From: an uncultured Flavobacteriales bacterium
GTDB taxonomy: Bacteria > Bacteroidota > Bacteroidia > Flavobacteriales_G > Salibacteraceae
Reading direction: 5' to 3'
Assembly: GCA_943788725.1 (NCBI GenBank)
Contig: CALSRJ010000001.1
Coordinates: 618,861 to 682,860 of the forward strand
Length of the DNA: 64,000 nucleotides
Numbering within the stretch: the first letter of the stretch is position 1; each line of letters opens with the position of its first letter. Positions 26,120-35,900 of the stretch are shown piece by piece. Both the position numbers and the translations under genes were made by a program. The notes under the pieces are model-generated. The model saw only the letters and a list, made by a program, of their open reading frames with translations. It did not search any database and was not told the DNA's origin.

Positions 26120-26803
26120 TTAGTCGCGGCTTCCTCCGAAGGCCATGATGAAGTATAGCAGCTGAGTGATGGCCGCTAAGGTAGCTACAACGTATGTACT
26201 CGCTGCCCACTGCAAAGCATTCTTCGCCTTTGCGTGTTCTTCGCCTTGGGTCACTTTGCTCATATTAAGCCACTGCAAGGCCCTCGCTGAAGCGTCGAAT
26301 TCAACGGGCAAAGTGATTAAACTGAAGAGGGTGATCACGGCTTGAGCAACAATGACCAGCATGAACATCTGAGGCATCAGGCCGAATACTGCCCCACCCA
26401 GAATGGCGACGATGAAGATCACGTTCATCAATTTGGAGCTCAAGTTCACCATGGGCACCATGGCAGAACGGAACGAAAGCATTGCATAGGCAGTAGCGTG
26501 TTGCACTGCATGTCCAGTCTCGTGTGCGGCAACGGCAGCAGCTGCTACGTTCCTGCCATGAAAGACTGCCCTGCTGAGGTTAATCGTCTTCGTTTTGGGA
26601 TTGTAGTGATCGGTAAGCTCGCCTTCTACAGATAATACTTTGACATCGTGAATGTTGTAGTCACGCAACATCTTTTCCGCGATTTCTGCACCTGATAAAC
26701 CGCTTGACGTCGGAACCTCTGTGTATGCACGAAAACGATTCTTCAAACGACTGCTAACAGACCAGCTAAGGATACCGAAGCCTATTAATATGATCCAATA
26801 CAT
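26120..26803 (-). CDS. YugP-type zinc metallopeptidase, membrane-bound
   Basis: The 227-residue protein has one N-terminal helix (MYWIILIGFGILSW), a zinc site AVAAHETGHAVQHA (~residue 93, HExxH), and two to three hydrophobic segments after it (VPMVNLSSKLMNVIFIVAI, LVIVAQAVITLFSL). LPVEFDASARAL is the conserved downstream motif carrying the further acidic ligand. This is the neutral zinc peptidase 2 (YugP) family, of unknown substrate. It starts at 26803 and is followed after 9 bp by the MuiA-like gene. Confidence 0.92.
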   Translation of the reverse strand: MYWIILIGFGILSWSVSSRLKNRFRAYTEVPTSSGLSGAEIAEKMLRDYNIHDVKVLSVEGELTDHYNPKTKTINLSRAVFHGRNVAAAAVAAHETGHAVQHATAYAMLSFRSAMVPMVNLSSKLMNVIFIVAILGGAVFGLMPQMFMLVIVAQAVITLFSLITLPVEFDASARALQWLNMSKVTQGEEHAKAKNALQWAASTYVVATLAAITQLLYFIMAFGGSRD

Positions 26804-26869
26804 GTTTTAAAATTTGATAGAAGAAGCACAAGGTACATGCCGATTTGCATCATCCGCAATGTTGGCATG

Positions 26870-26900
26870 AAAAAAGCCCCTCCAAAAGGAGAGGCTTTCA
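26870..26900 (-). terminator. Intrinsic terminator after the Omp28-like gene
   Basis: AAAGCCCCTCC-AAAA-GGAGAGGCTTT forms an 11-bp stem with one mismatch, and poly-A on the plus strand gives the U-run for minus-strand transcription. It lies ~22 bp past the stop at 26922. Confidence 0.85.
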
Positions 26901-26921
26901 TAATGTCATGTTTTCAAGCCC

Positions 26922-27998
26922 TTACTTGACTATCACTCGGTCAAAGTGATCGCCTTTGTCAGTCTTGAGCTGAACCATATATACACCCGCTGGCATCTCT
27001 GTAACGTCGATGTTGATCAAGTCACGCGATGTATAGTTGGTATGAAGTACTTCCTTACCCAACAAATCCGTAAAAATGACCTCGACATCAGCAGACTCAG
27101 ATAGCTTGATGTTCAAGCGATCTTTTGCTGGATTTGGATACATCTCAAACGCGATGTTTTCTACTTCATCTACTCCAATTGCCCAAGTACTAGGTGGGTA
27201 GTAGACAGGAGCATCAGTACCGTAACCAATGGTCAACTCGCCTTCTTGCCAAGTCTTCTGACCATTGATGTAAAGCAAATCTTCTGGATCTTCAGGATTC
27301 TCCATCCAAAGCGTGCTCATGATGTGAAGATCTTCCCAATTCCACTCGGCCTCGACTTCAATGAAATACTTTTTGGTAATCTCATCGCCAGAAGCTGCCG
27401 ATCCAACCAAAATGTAATTGGTCGAATCTTTCAAAGGAGAAAATCCCTTGCGCACGACCATGTGATGAGGCACATCATCATCGTGTCCGCTTTGTTCTTC
27501 TACCACGTGATCCTCTACCATGAAAACGTCCAGAACAAAAGAGCCATCCATGTTCTCAAAGAACTTGGTCTTCACTTCGATGACAATGGTGTCGGCATTC
27601 ACCCATTCGATAGCGTAGGCAGGAACTGCCACAATAGGAGCCGAAATGAAGGTGTCGACAATCGCAGTAGCGGAAGCTACTGCCGTACCTTGATCAAGGC
27701 CGTTTCCAGCGAAATTTGGTGTGCCTGAGTAACCGATTTCATCGGCTAACTTTTCTGCCTCTTCGTTGTAAAGCTTACTCGACGAAGGAGCATACATTGA
27801 AACCACGATGTGGTCTTCACTGTGCGTTTCAATCAAGCCTTCCATTGCTTCCCATCCCCATGTTCCACAAGGATTACACCACGTAGCGGTAATTTTGGTG
27901 ACCATTCCAATGTTCTCTTCAGGAACCATCCATTCGCTTTGAGCGATGATGTTGCCCATGAAAAAGGTGGAAAGTACTAGCGCGTAGATTTTTTTCAT
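26922..27998 (-). CDS. Secreted Omp28/thioredoxin-like T9SS protein with CxxC
   Basis: The 358-residue protein has signal peptide MKKIYALVLSTFFMGNIIA, then a thioredoxin-like domain (~25-130) with TATWCNPCGTWGWEA; its Cys-Asn-Pro-Cys is the redox-active type of motif. A beta domain follows (~140-270; DGSFVLDVFMVEDHVV), as in Omp28-related proteins. It ends in a T9SS type A domain (MYPNPAKDRLNIKL, MPAGVYMVQL, FDRVIVK). It probably acts at the cell surface in thiol oxidation or as a binding protein. A -7 box (minus 28053-28046) lies 48 bp upstream. It is related to the next gene upstream, which lacks CxxC. Confidence 0.85.
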   Translation of the reverse strand: MKKIYALVLSTFFMGNIIAQSEWMVPEENIGMVTKITATWCNPCGTWGWEAMEGLIETHSEDHIVVSMYAPSSSKLYNEEAEKLADEIGYSGTPNFAGNGLDQGTAVASATAIVDTFISAPIVAVPAYAIEWVNADTIVIEVKTKFFENMDGSFVLDVFMVEDHVVEEQSGHDDDVPHHMVVRKGFSPLKDSTNYILVGSAASGDEITKKYFIEVEAEWNWEDLHIMSTLWMENPEDPEDLLYINGQKTWQEGELTIGYGTDAPVYYPPSTWAIGVDEVENIAFEMYPNPAKDRLNIKLSESADVEVIFTDLLGKEVLHTNYTSRDLINIDVTEMPAGVYMVQLKTDKGDHFDRVIVK

Positions 27999-28045
27999 AT
28001 CACTTGTTTAGTGTCCGTTTTGAGATGCTTTTCATCCAAGTTTAA

Positions 28046-28053
28046 CAAATATA
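28046..28053 (-). promoter_or_regulatory. Candidate -7 box of the CxxC Omp28-like gene
   Basis: The minus strand reads TATATTTG, an exact TAnnTTTG match, 48 bp upstream of ATG 27998. No clear -33 element is seen. Confidence 0.45.
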
Positions 28054-28147
28054 GAAATACTTAGGTTCGTTCTGTAGCCACAGAACTTCAGATATTAACA
28101 ATCAAGGAATTAAAGCGATACACGATTGAACTCTCAAAACCATCAAT

Positions 28148-29341
28148 CTATTGCTTAATGAGTCGACCGAAGCGTTCAAAATCTGTTCCTTTCACATGGA
28201 CGATGTATAAACCTGGCAATAACCCACTACCTGAAATAGCCGCTTTTTGGGTGCCTGTAGACAGTTCTTGGGTGTATATATGCTTCGCCAAACGCCCGTC
28301 CATCGAGTACACGTCCACCGACACCTTTTGAGATGTTGGAACGGTAAATTCCAATACTCCTAACGCATCCATTGGATTGGGGTAAAACTTCAACTCGGAT
28401 TCGATTTGAACCTCCTCAACTGCTGTTGGCCAGTAGTTTGGATTGTTTACACTGTTGGGATTGTCTGCATTATCGGGATGGTTCGGGTCCGATTCATCTG
28501 AAGAATCATACTCGGTAAACTGGTCTGCTTTCGCTGCGTTGATCACATTGTTTTCGGTGACGCTGGTTTGGCCACCCCAATTGGCAACAAATCCAACGAC
28601 GCGCAACTCAGAGATATTGACTCCGCTCGGGACATTAAACGTGAATGCACGGGTAAATCGCGCTCCGTTACCAATCTCATTTGGAATGATATTCTCAACG
28701 CCACTGGCTCCTCCAGGATTACCGAATGCCAAGTCCATGTGGGTAAAATTATAGGCCGTGTCATTGGTATCAGGAAGTACAGCGCAACCGGCCGTATTCG
28801 TATCGACCAACTGATCGGCCTGTAAACCATCCCTGAGGATGTAACAGAAGAACCTGTAGTCGGCCAACTCAATCACTTCTTTCTTGAAATCAATCTGAAC
28901 ACGTGCATAAATCTCTTTGGTGGCAGGATCATACAACACCTCTGGCATAGTAACTAAACCTATGGAGGTGCGGTTCAAGCGAGCGGCAATGGTGTCAGCC
29001 CAGTTCTCGATGGTAACACTGATCATGTTGGTGCCGTTGTAGCTCACCCGGTCTATTAAACCACGGGCAAATGCATTGACGCCTAGCGCATCCGACCAAT
29101 TGTTAGACACATCATTGTACAAGGGGTCTCCTCCGTTGATTACATTGTCTGTGTGGTAAGAGATCACTGCAACATCATCTGGATACATCGCCTTGATGGA
29201 TTCCTTCTCACACACCACCGAAGATGTGTTGATGTCCCAGGTAGACTCCGTCACTTCAAGCAGCACCGTGCGGGGCGCCTGAGCGAATGCTGCCGTAGAC
29301 AAAAGGATGAATGCCGCTAAGAATGTGCTTAAATGTCTCAT
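28148..29341 (-). CDS. Omp28-like T9SS protein without CxxC
   Basis: I place the start at ATG 29341, giving MRHLSTFLAAFILLSTAAFAQ, a proper signal peptide; the open frame to 29419 adds a basic head that is unlikely. Residues ~20-170 match the thioredoxin-like part of Omp28-related proteins (TVLLEVTEST, DDVAVISYHTD, DPLYNDVSNNW), but the CxxC site is replaced by TWDINTSSVVCEKES, leaving one Cys. A beta domain follows, then a linker rich in Asn and Pro (~300-320), and a type A sorting domain (FYPNPMDALGVL, LLPGLYIVHV). It is probably a surface binding protein. It diverges from surE; no sure promoter was found. Confidence 0.8.
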   Translation of the reverse strand: MRHLSTFLAAFILLSTAAFAQAPRTVLLEVTESTWDINTSSVVCEKESIKAMYPDDVAVISYHTDNVINGGDPLYNDVSNNWSDALGVNAFARGLIDRVSYNGTNMISVTIENWADTIAARLNRTSIGLVTMPEVLYDPATKEIYARVQIDFKKEVIELADYRFFCYILRDGLQADQLVDTNTAGCAVLPDTNDTAYNFTHMDLAFGNPGGASGVENIIPNEIGNGARFTRAFTFNVPSGVNISELRVVGFVANWGGQTSVTENNVINAAKADQFTEYDSSDESDPNHPDNADNPNSVNNPNYWPTAVEEVQIESELKFYPNPMDALGVLEFTVPTSQKVSVDVYSMDGRLAKHIYTQELSTGTQKAAISGSGLLPGLYIVHVKGTDFERFGRLIKQ

Positions 29342-29428
29342 GTTGCGTTTACTAGAATTTGGTCGTGAATTTAATACATTTTCAACACCGCGTTTTCTAG
29401 ATTCGCAACCAAACCTCAAAAGCTGGAT

Positions 29429-30196
29429 ATGTCTAAACGACCATTGATCTTAGTTACAAACGATGATGGATACCATGCTCCCGGTATCAAAGCCTTGACC
29501 GAGGTGGCCTTGGAATTCGGCGACGTGATCAAAATTGCTCCAGATAAACCACAAAGCGGCATGGGGCATGCCATCACGATTAATTCTACCCTGCGCATGG
29601 AGAAAATGCCGGTAGATGGTGCATATCAAGGTTACCAATGCACAGGCACTCCCGTGGATTGCGTTAAAATCGCCTTGGATGTAATCCTAGACAGGGCACC
29701 AGACCTGATTGTTTCTGGCATCAACCACGGCTCAAATGCTAGCATCAACGTCATCTATTCTGGTACCATGAGTGCGGCACTTGAAGGATACATTGAGGGC
29801 GTACCTTCCATAGGTTTTTCTTTAATGGACCACAGTTTAGAAGCCGATTTCGAGGCAGCGAAGCATTACGTGAGAGAAATGATCGCATTGGTGTTGTCTA
29901 AAGACAAAATGAACTTCTGCCTAAACGTCAACATTCCAAGACTACCCCTGGAGATGATCAAGGGCATTCGATTTTGCCGGCAGGCCCATGCCAAATGGGT
30001 AGAAGAGTTCGATCAACGGCAAGATCCATCAGGAAAAGATTATTATTGGCTGACTGGCCATTTCCAACCGTATGAAGAACACGCAGAAGACACTGACCTC
30101 CACGCTCTCCAGAATGGGTACGTCTCTGTGGTTCCAGTATCTTACGACCTTACCCATCATGACATCTTGAGCAAAATCAAAGCATGGAAGGCCTGA
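29429..30196 (+). CDS. surE: 5'/3'-nucleotidase SurE
   Basis: The 255-residue enzyme removes phosphate from nucleoside 5'- and 3'-monophosphates and short polyphosphate. SurE motifs are complete: LVTNDDGYHAPG with the metal-binding Asp pair, PDKPQSGMGHAIT, TPVDCVK and VSGINHGSNAS with the metal-binding Asn. Its ATG 29429 is only 88 bp from the divergent Omp28-like start. The last 13 bp overlap the following small membrane protein, which in turn overlaps lpxB, so surE leads a compact three-gene operon. Confidence 0.96.
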   Translation: MSKRPLILVTNDDGYHAPGIKALTEVALEFGDVIKIAPDKPQSGMGHAITINSTLRMEKMPVDGAYQGYQCTGTPVDCVKIALDVILDRAPDLIVSGINHGSNASINVIYSGTMSAALEGYIEGVPSIGFSLMDHSLEADFEAAKHYVREMIALVLSKDKMNFCLNVNIPRLPLEMIKGIRFCRQAHAKWVEEFDQRQDPSGKDYYWLTGHFQPYEEHAEDTDLHALQNGYVSVVPVSYDLTHHDILSKIKAWKA

Positions 30197-30489
30197 ACGT
30201 TAAATTGGATCGCATGTGGATAGGACTTTTGTTAGGGTTGATCGGTCCTGTTTTTGGGTTTCTAGTATTCTACCTTCTTACCTCAACCCATATGCCGCTG
30301 GAAAATTTCATTCGCTTCATCAAGAATTCTTCCAGCACGCACAGCGCCATCATTTCGGTTAGCCTCATTTTCAATCTCGTGTTCTTTTTTATTGGAACAC
30401 GATTTAATATGCTTCGCCTTGCTCAAGGTGTGATTGGAGGAACTTTGCTGTACGCACCCTTCATCATCTATTTCAAATATGTCTCATAG
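30184..30489 (+). CDS. Small three-helix membrane protein
   Basis: A 101-residue protein with three hydrophobic helices (about 11-31, 54-72 and 79-97). I do not recognise a named family. It overlaps surE by 13 bp and lpxB by 11 bp. A protein in this position between surE and lpxB recurs in Bacteroidota, which argues that it is real and perhaps tied to lipid A or envelope synthesis; that link is inference from position alone. Confidence 0.7.
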   Translation: MEGLNVKLDRMWIGLLLGLIGPVFGFLVFYLLTSTHMPLENFIRFIKNSSSTHSAIISVSLIFNLVFFFIGTRFNMLRLAQGVIGGTLLYAPFIIYFKYVS

Positions 30490-31592
30490 GATTTTCATCA
30501 TTACTGGTGAACCCAGTGGAGATTTGCACGGAAGCAATCTCGTCAAGGAACTGCTGGGGCAAGACCCAGACTTGACGATTGCTTGTTGGGGTGGTGACCG
30601 CATGAGCTCTGCCGGAGCCGAAGTGCTAAAACACATCGATGAACTCGCCTTCATGGGTTTTGTTGAAGTTGCGGCCAATTTAAGGACCATCCTTAAAAAT
30701 TTCGACCTCTGCGTTGAGCACATCCAAGCATTTCAGCCCGACTTGGTGGTACTGATGGACTATCCTGGATTCAACCTCCGCATGGCAAAGCGGGTCAAAA
30801 AAAATGGGCATTCCTGTCGCTTACTACATCTCTCCTCAAATTTGGGCGTGGAAAGAATCCAGGGTAGAGAAGGTAAAGCGGTATGTCGATCACGTTTTCG
30901 TTATCCTACCCTTTGAAAAAGCCTTTTATGAAAAACACGGCGTTCCTGCTGAATTCGTGGGCCATCCCCTGCTCGACGAGATCAAACACATCGAAGTGGA
31001 CGCCCCCTTGTTTCGCAAGCAACACGGCTTGAGCGACCGACCGATCATTGCACTCCTGCCCGGAAGTCGCAAACAAGAAATCAGCCTATTACTAGATCCG
31101 AGCGCGCAGATTATAGCATCCTTTCCATCCCATCAATTCGTGGTATCGAAAGTTGCATGGCAACCCGAAACACTCTACCACAGTCTTCCTGATGATGTTG
31201 TCTTATTAGAAGGCAGCACCTACGATTTACTTGCGCTTTCTGAAGCCGCCATTGTCACTTCCGGTACGGCGACATTAGAAACTGCGTTGATTGGAACGCC
31301 ACAAGTAGTCGTATATAAGGCTAACCCTATCAGTGTGATCATCGCACGCTGGTTGGTGAAAGTCAAGTTCATCAGCTTGGTCAACCTCATCATGGACCAA
31401 GAAGTTGTCAAAGAACTCATCCAAGCTGAGGTAAACTCCACCAACCTCATCCGCGAGTTGAGCAATGTAATTGAGGGGGGTAAACGCCGCGAAGCCGTGC
31501 TCTCTTCCTATGCCCTGCTTAAGGAAAAGCTCGGACAGAAAGGTGCCTCCCGCTTTGTCGCAAACCGATTGTTGAAAATCATTGCCGGCTGA
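30479..31592 (+). CDS. lpxB: Lipid-A-disaccharide synthase, one frame break at A8
   Basis: LpxB joins UDP-2,3-diacylglucosamine and lipid X into the lipid A disaccharide at the inner membrane. The start ATG 30479 begins MSHRIFIITGEPSGDLHG. WGGDRM and YPGFNLRMAK follow in the first frame. In the next frame the protein continues MGIPVAYYISPQIWAWKESR, VGHPLLDE, LLPGSRKQEI and TSGTATLE. The junction is a run of eight A (30797-30804); with seven A the frame is continuous, giving 370 residues, normal length. A homopolymer error is most likely, although a run of eight A could also allow transcriptional slippage. It is the third gene of the surE operon. Confidence 0.9.
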
Positions 31593-31630
31593 CGCCTTTG
31601 CCAAATTGGGAGCCGGTATTTTTGTCCAGT

Positions 31631-32791
31631 ATGCGAGGATTTCTCATTGTACTTCTTGTAGCTTGTGGCTTGGGGGCTTCAGCGTCCGATAAAGTGCTCA
31701 ACATTGGGCTGTTTTGGAACAATGAACCCAGCGAAGTAACGGTTCAAACGAGCCTTGGCAACTACTCCATCTATGGCAATGGCAAGCTGATCCTCGACCT
31801 CAAAGAGAGCACCATTGTTCGCATCCTCAACCAGGATGGGTTGATCCAGGTACGGACCATTACGCAAGACCTCGGCACGTTTTACAATGTAGAAATCAAG
31901 CGCACGGTTTGGGGAAGCAGCTTAAAAATTCAACCCAAAGGCGATAAAGAGCTGCACGAATACAACGACAATTTCATTTTCAAACCCTTCCAAGGCAAGC
32001 TGCGCATCGTGAATGAAGTGTACATCGAGCATTACGTCGCGGGTGTGATCGAGGGAGAAGCGGGCATCAAAGAGCCCAAAGAATACTACAAAGTGCAGGC
32101 TGTGATTTGCCGCACCTATGCACTGAACAACAGAAGAAGACACGAAGCCGAAGGGTTTCAGCTTTGCGACAAAGTGCATTGCCAAGTGTACCATCGCCGG
32201 AGCATGAACAATCCAGACATCGTCAAAGGCACCCAAGAGACCATTGGGATCGTGATTGTCGACAGTGATATTAACCTGGTGACGGCAGCCTTCCATAGCA
32301 ATTGTGGGGGCTACACCTGCAACAGTGAGGACGTCTGGAGCGGCTACCTGAATTACTTAAGGGCGCGCGAAGACGAACATTGTCTACAAGAAAATCATTC
32401 CTATTGGCGCACAGCATTGACGAAAGACAAGTGGTTGAATTACTTGAGCGTAACGCATGGCTATCCTGTGTATGAGCCTGCCGCGCGAGACATCGCTTTG
32501 GAGTATTGTCCAGATGAACGGCAGCACTACTTGAACCCTTCAGGATTTCGTGTTCCCTTCAAACGTATTCGATATGATTTGGGACTTCAAAGTGCATTTT
32601 TCTCCGTCGACACGGTTCAAGATTCCGTCATTCTAGAAGGGCATGGATACGGCCACGGCGTTGGCTTATGCCAAGAAGGAGCCATGAATATGGCGAAGAG
32701 CGGACAACCCTATGATGACATCCTACACTATTATTATCGTGAGGTACACTTGGTGAACTTGAGCGTCATCGATTTTTTCCGAGCAAATTGA
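31631..32791 (+). CDS. SpoIID/LytB-domain protein, exported
   Basis: The start ATG 31631 gives MRGFLIVLLVACGLGASAS, a signal peptide; the frame open from 31598 would bury it. The SpoIID domain covers most of the ~386 residues: YIEHYVAGVIEGEAG (~135), VICRTYALNN, ADSNCGG-like FHSNCGGYTCNSEDVW and, near the end, HGYGHGVGLCQEGAMNMA. SpoIID-type proteins cleave glycan strands that have lost their stem peptides (lytic transglycosylase). In this Gram-negative background it would act in the periplasm on peptidoglycan, fitting the nearby mpl and DUF2723 envelope genes. It begins 38 bp after lpxB. Confidence 0.9.
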   Translation: MRGFLIVLLVACGLGASASDKVLNIGLFWNNEPSEVTVQTSLGNYSIYGNGKLILDLKESTIVRILNQDGLIQVRTITQDLGTFYNVEIKRTVWGSSLKIQPKGDKELHEYNDNFIFKPFQGKLRIVNEVYIEHYVAGVIEGEAGIKEPKEYYKVQAVICRTYALNNRRRHEAEGFQLCDKVHCQVYHRRSMNNPDIVKGTQETIGIVIVDSDINLVTAAFHSNCGGYTCNSEDVWSGYLNYLRAREDEHCLQENHSYWRTALTKDKWLNYLSVTHGYPVYEPAARDIALEYCPDERQHYLNPSGFRVPFKRIRYDLGLQSAFFSVDTVQDSVILEGHGYGHGVGLCQEGAMNMAKSGQPYDDILHYYYREVHLVNLSVIDFFRAN

Positions 32792-32951
32792 TTGAATAGT
32801 ATGCGGCCGAATACGAACAAGCCTATCTATGGTTGCCAGAATCAAAGGTTTATGAATTTCTATGATTTACTAACCTCTCTTAGCGCATCCTTATTGGTCA
32901 GAGTTCTAAATTCGCGCCTTTCCTTCATGAACAATTGAGAACGACCTTAGC

Positions 32952-35900
32952 ATGAATTACAAGAAGTGGAACAACCTTCTCGGCTGGCTGGTCTTTGCCA
33001 TCGCTGCATTTACCTATATCAGTACCGTTGAACCCACCGCCAGTTTTTGGGACTGTGGTGAATACATAGCAACTTCATATCGCCTCGAGGTAGGTCACCC
33101 ACCGGGCGCACCTACATTTCTTCTCGTAGGTCGACTCTTCTCCATGTTTGCTGCTCCTGAGAATGTAGCCTACATGGTGAACCTCATCTCGGCCCTGTCG
33201 AGTGCGTTCACGATTCTATTTCTTTTTTGGACCATCACCGCATTGGCCAAGAAACTCTTCACCCTTAAGACAGGGGAAGACGAGCTTTCTAAAGGCGACA
33301 TGGTAGGTACGCTCGGCGCGGCCATTATCGGCAGTCTGGCTTATACCTGGTCGGATACTTTTTGGTTCTCCGCCACGGAGGGTGAAGTTTACGCTCTATC
33401 CTCTCTGATGACCGCTATTTCCTTTTGGGCCATCCTTAAATGGGAATCGAAAGCCCACGAGCCGAAGGCAGACAGATGGATCATTCTCATTGCATACTTG
33501 ATTGGACTCTCGATCGGAATCCACCTGTTGAACTTGCTTGCCATCCCAGCGATAGCCTACGTGATCTACTTTAAAAAATTCAAGCCAAACCTGAAAGGAA
33601 TGCTCATCGCAGGAGCCCTGGGCGTCGTAACCTTGGGAGGCATCCAAAGCGTGGTTATTCCTGGCATTGTGGATTGGGCCGCTGGATTTGAGTTTGTCAT
33701 GGTCAATAGATTCGGACTTCCATTTCACTTAGGTTCAGTCATCTTTATGATCCTGTTGCTCGGCGCGATTGTTTACGGAATCGCCTATACCATCAAGACA
33801 CACCGTCCCGTATGGAATACAGCCCTGCTCTCACTCTTGGTCATCATGATCGGTTATTCCTCGTTTGTATTGATCCTCATTCGGTCGAATGCCAATACAC
33901 CTATCGATGAAAACAATCCTGAAAACTTGGTAAACCTGCTTTCCTACCTCAATCGAGAGCAATACGGAGATTTCCCATTGGCATATGGCCAGTACTTTAA
34001 TTCTCCGCTAGACCGAGAAACACCTTATTTGGATGGCACTCCAGTCTACTATCCAAACCAGGAAACGGGCAAGTATGAAATTTCTGACGATCGAAAAAAC
34101 TCCAAACCCAACTACGCGAGCGAATTCAAAGGGGTTTTCCCACGTATGTGGAGCCCGAAAAAGAACCACGTCAGGGCGTATAAGGAATGGTCAGATTTCA
34201 AAGGGAAACCGATCAAGTTCAGAGATGCTCGCGGTCAGACGACCACCATCCGAAAACCGACATTTGGAGAGAACATCTCTTACTTCATGAAGTATCAAGT
34301 AGGATGGATGTATTTCCGATATTTCATGTGGAACTTCTCGGGTAGACAGAACGACACCCAAGGCCACGGCAATTTCATGGATGGCAACTGGATGACCGGT
34401 GTGGGCTTCATTGACGAGGCGCATGTCGGAAACCAAGCCGAACTCCCCTCCTACCTCGAGGGACAAAAAGCACGTAATTTTTACCTCGCTATTCCGCTGA
34501 TACTAGGGTTGCTGGGAATGATCTTCCACTTCCGAAGCGATTCACAGACGGCTTGGGTAGTGCTGCTCTTATTCTTCTTTACCGGTCTGGCAATTGTACT
34601 CTACCTCAACCAGTATCCTTTCCAACCACGGGAGCGAGATTATGCCTACGCAGGATCCTTCTACGCCTTTGCAATTTGGATTGGGTTCGGGGTGCTAGCG
34701 CTGTACGATGCAGCGCGCAACCTGACGGTCAAAGATCTAGGAATGACGATTGCCTATACGGCAGGAGGCTCAATTGGTTTGATCCTGGTAGGAACGCTCT
34801 TCGGAGGCAACACATCCTTTGCATACTTGATGTTCTACATCGCCATCGTGAGCTCCGTTTTGTTGGCGGTCATGTATGGAATAGGTCAAGTGATCAAGGA
34901 TCAGAAGCTCCAGGCGGGACTTGCCACCGTGCTCTGCTTATCCGGTCCCATCTTGATGGCGAAGGAAGGATGGGACGACCATGACCGATCCAACCGATAC
35001 ACTGCGCGAGCGATCGCCAAGAACTACTTGGACTCGTGTGAGAAGGATGCCATATTGTTCACGAACGGAGACAACGACACCTTCCCGTTGTGGTATTTGC
35101 AGGAGGTAGAGGGATATAGGACAGACGTACGTATTGTGAACCTCACCCTTGCGAGTACGGAATGGTTCATCGACATGATCAGAAGACAGGCCTACGAAGG
35201 AAAGCCCATTCAGCTGAGTATGGAGAAGGACGATTACCGCCAAGGAACGCGTGACTATGTCCCGATCGTGGAGCGCAAGAAGTCTGACGCACACATCAAT
35301 GTATCAGACCTTGTATCCTTTGTGCTCGACGAGCAGAACCAGGAAATGTTTGGCCAAGGTCAAAAAATGAACTACTTCCCTACCCGGAATTTCAGGGTGC
35401 CGGTGGATTCCGCAACCGTTGTGAGTAATGGTACCGTGGGTCCGGAGTACGCCAACCGAGTGGTAGATGCCATTGAATGGGAAGTGGGTGGACAGTACGT
35501 CCTGAAGAGTGAATTGGTGATGCTCGACATCCTCGCCAACAACAATTGGGAACGTCCGATCTATTACGCCAACACCATGCCTAAGAGCAGCTACTTCGGC
35601 TTAGAAGAGTATATGCAACACGAAGGCTTCACCTATCGACTGGTTCCTTACAAGGTGAAAGATGACCGCAATCAATTCGGTTACTTCGGAGAGGTGAAAA
35701 CCGACATCATGTACACGAATATGATGGAAGAATTTGCTTTTGGAAACATGGAAGACCCAGGCGTATTCTTGGATGAGAACAACCTGAGATTCGTGACCAA
35801 TCTGCGCTTGAATTTCTCCCGTCTTGCAGATGCGTTAGTCAAGGAAGGCGACAATGAGCGCGCTGAAGCTGTCTTGGATAAGTGCATGGCCATGACCGTT

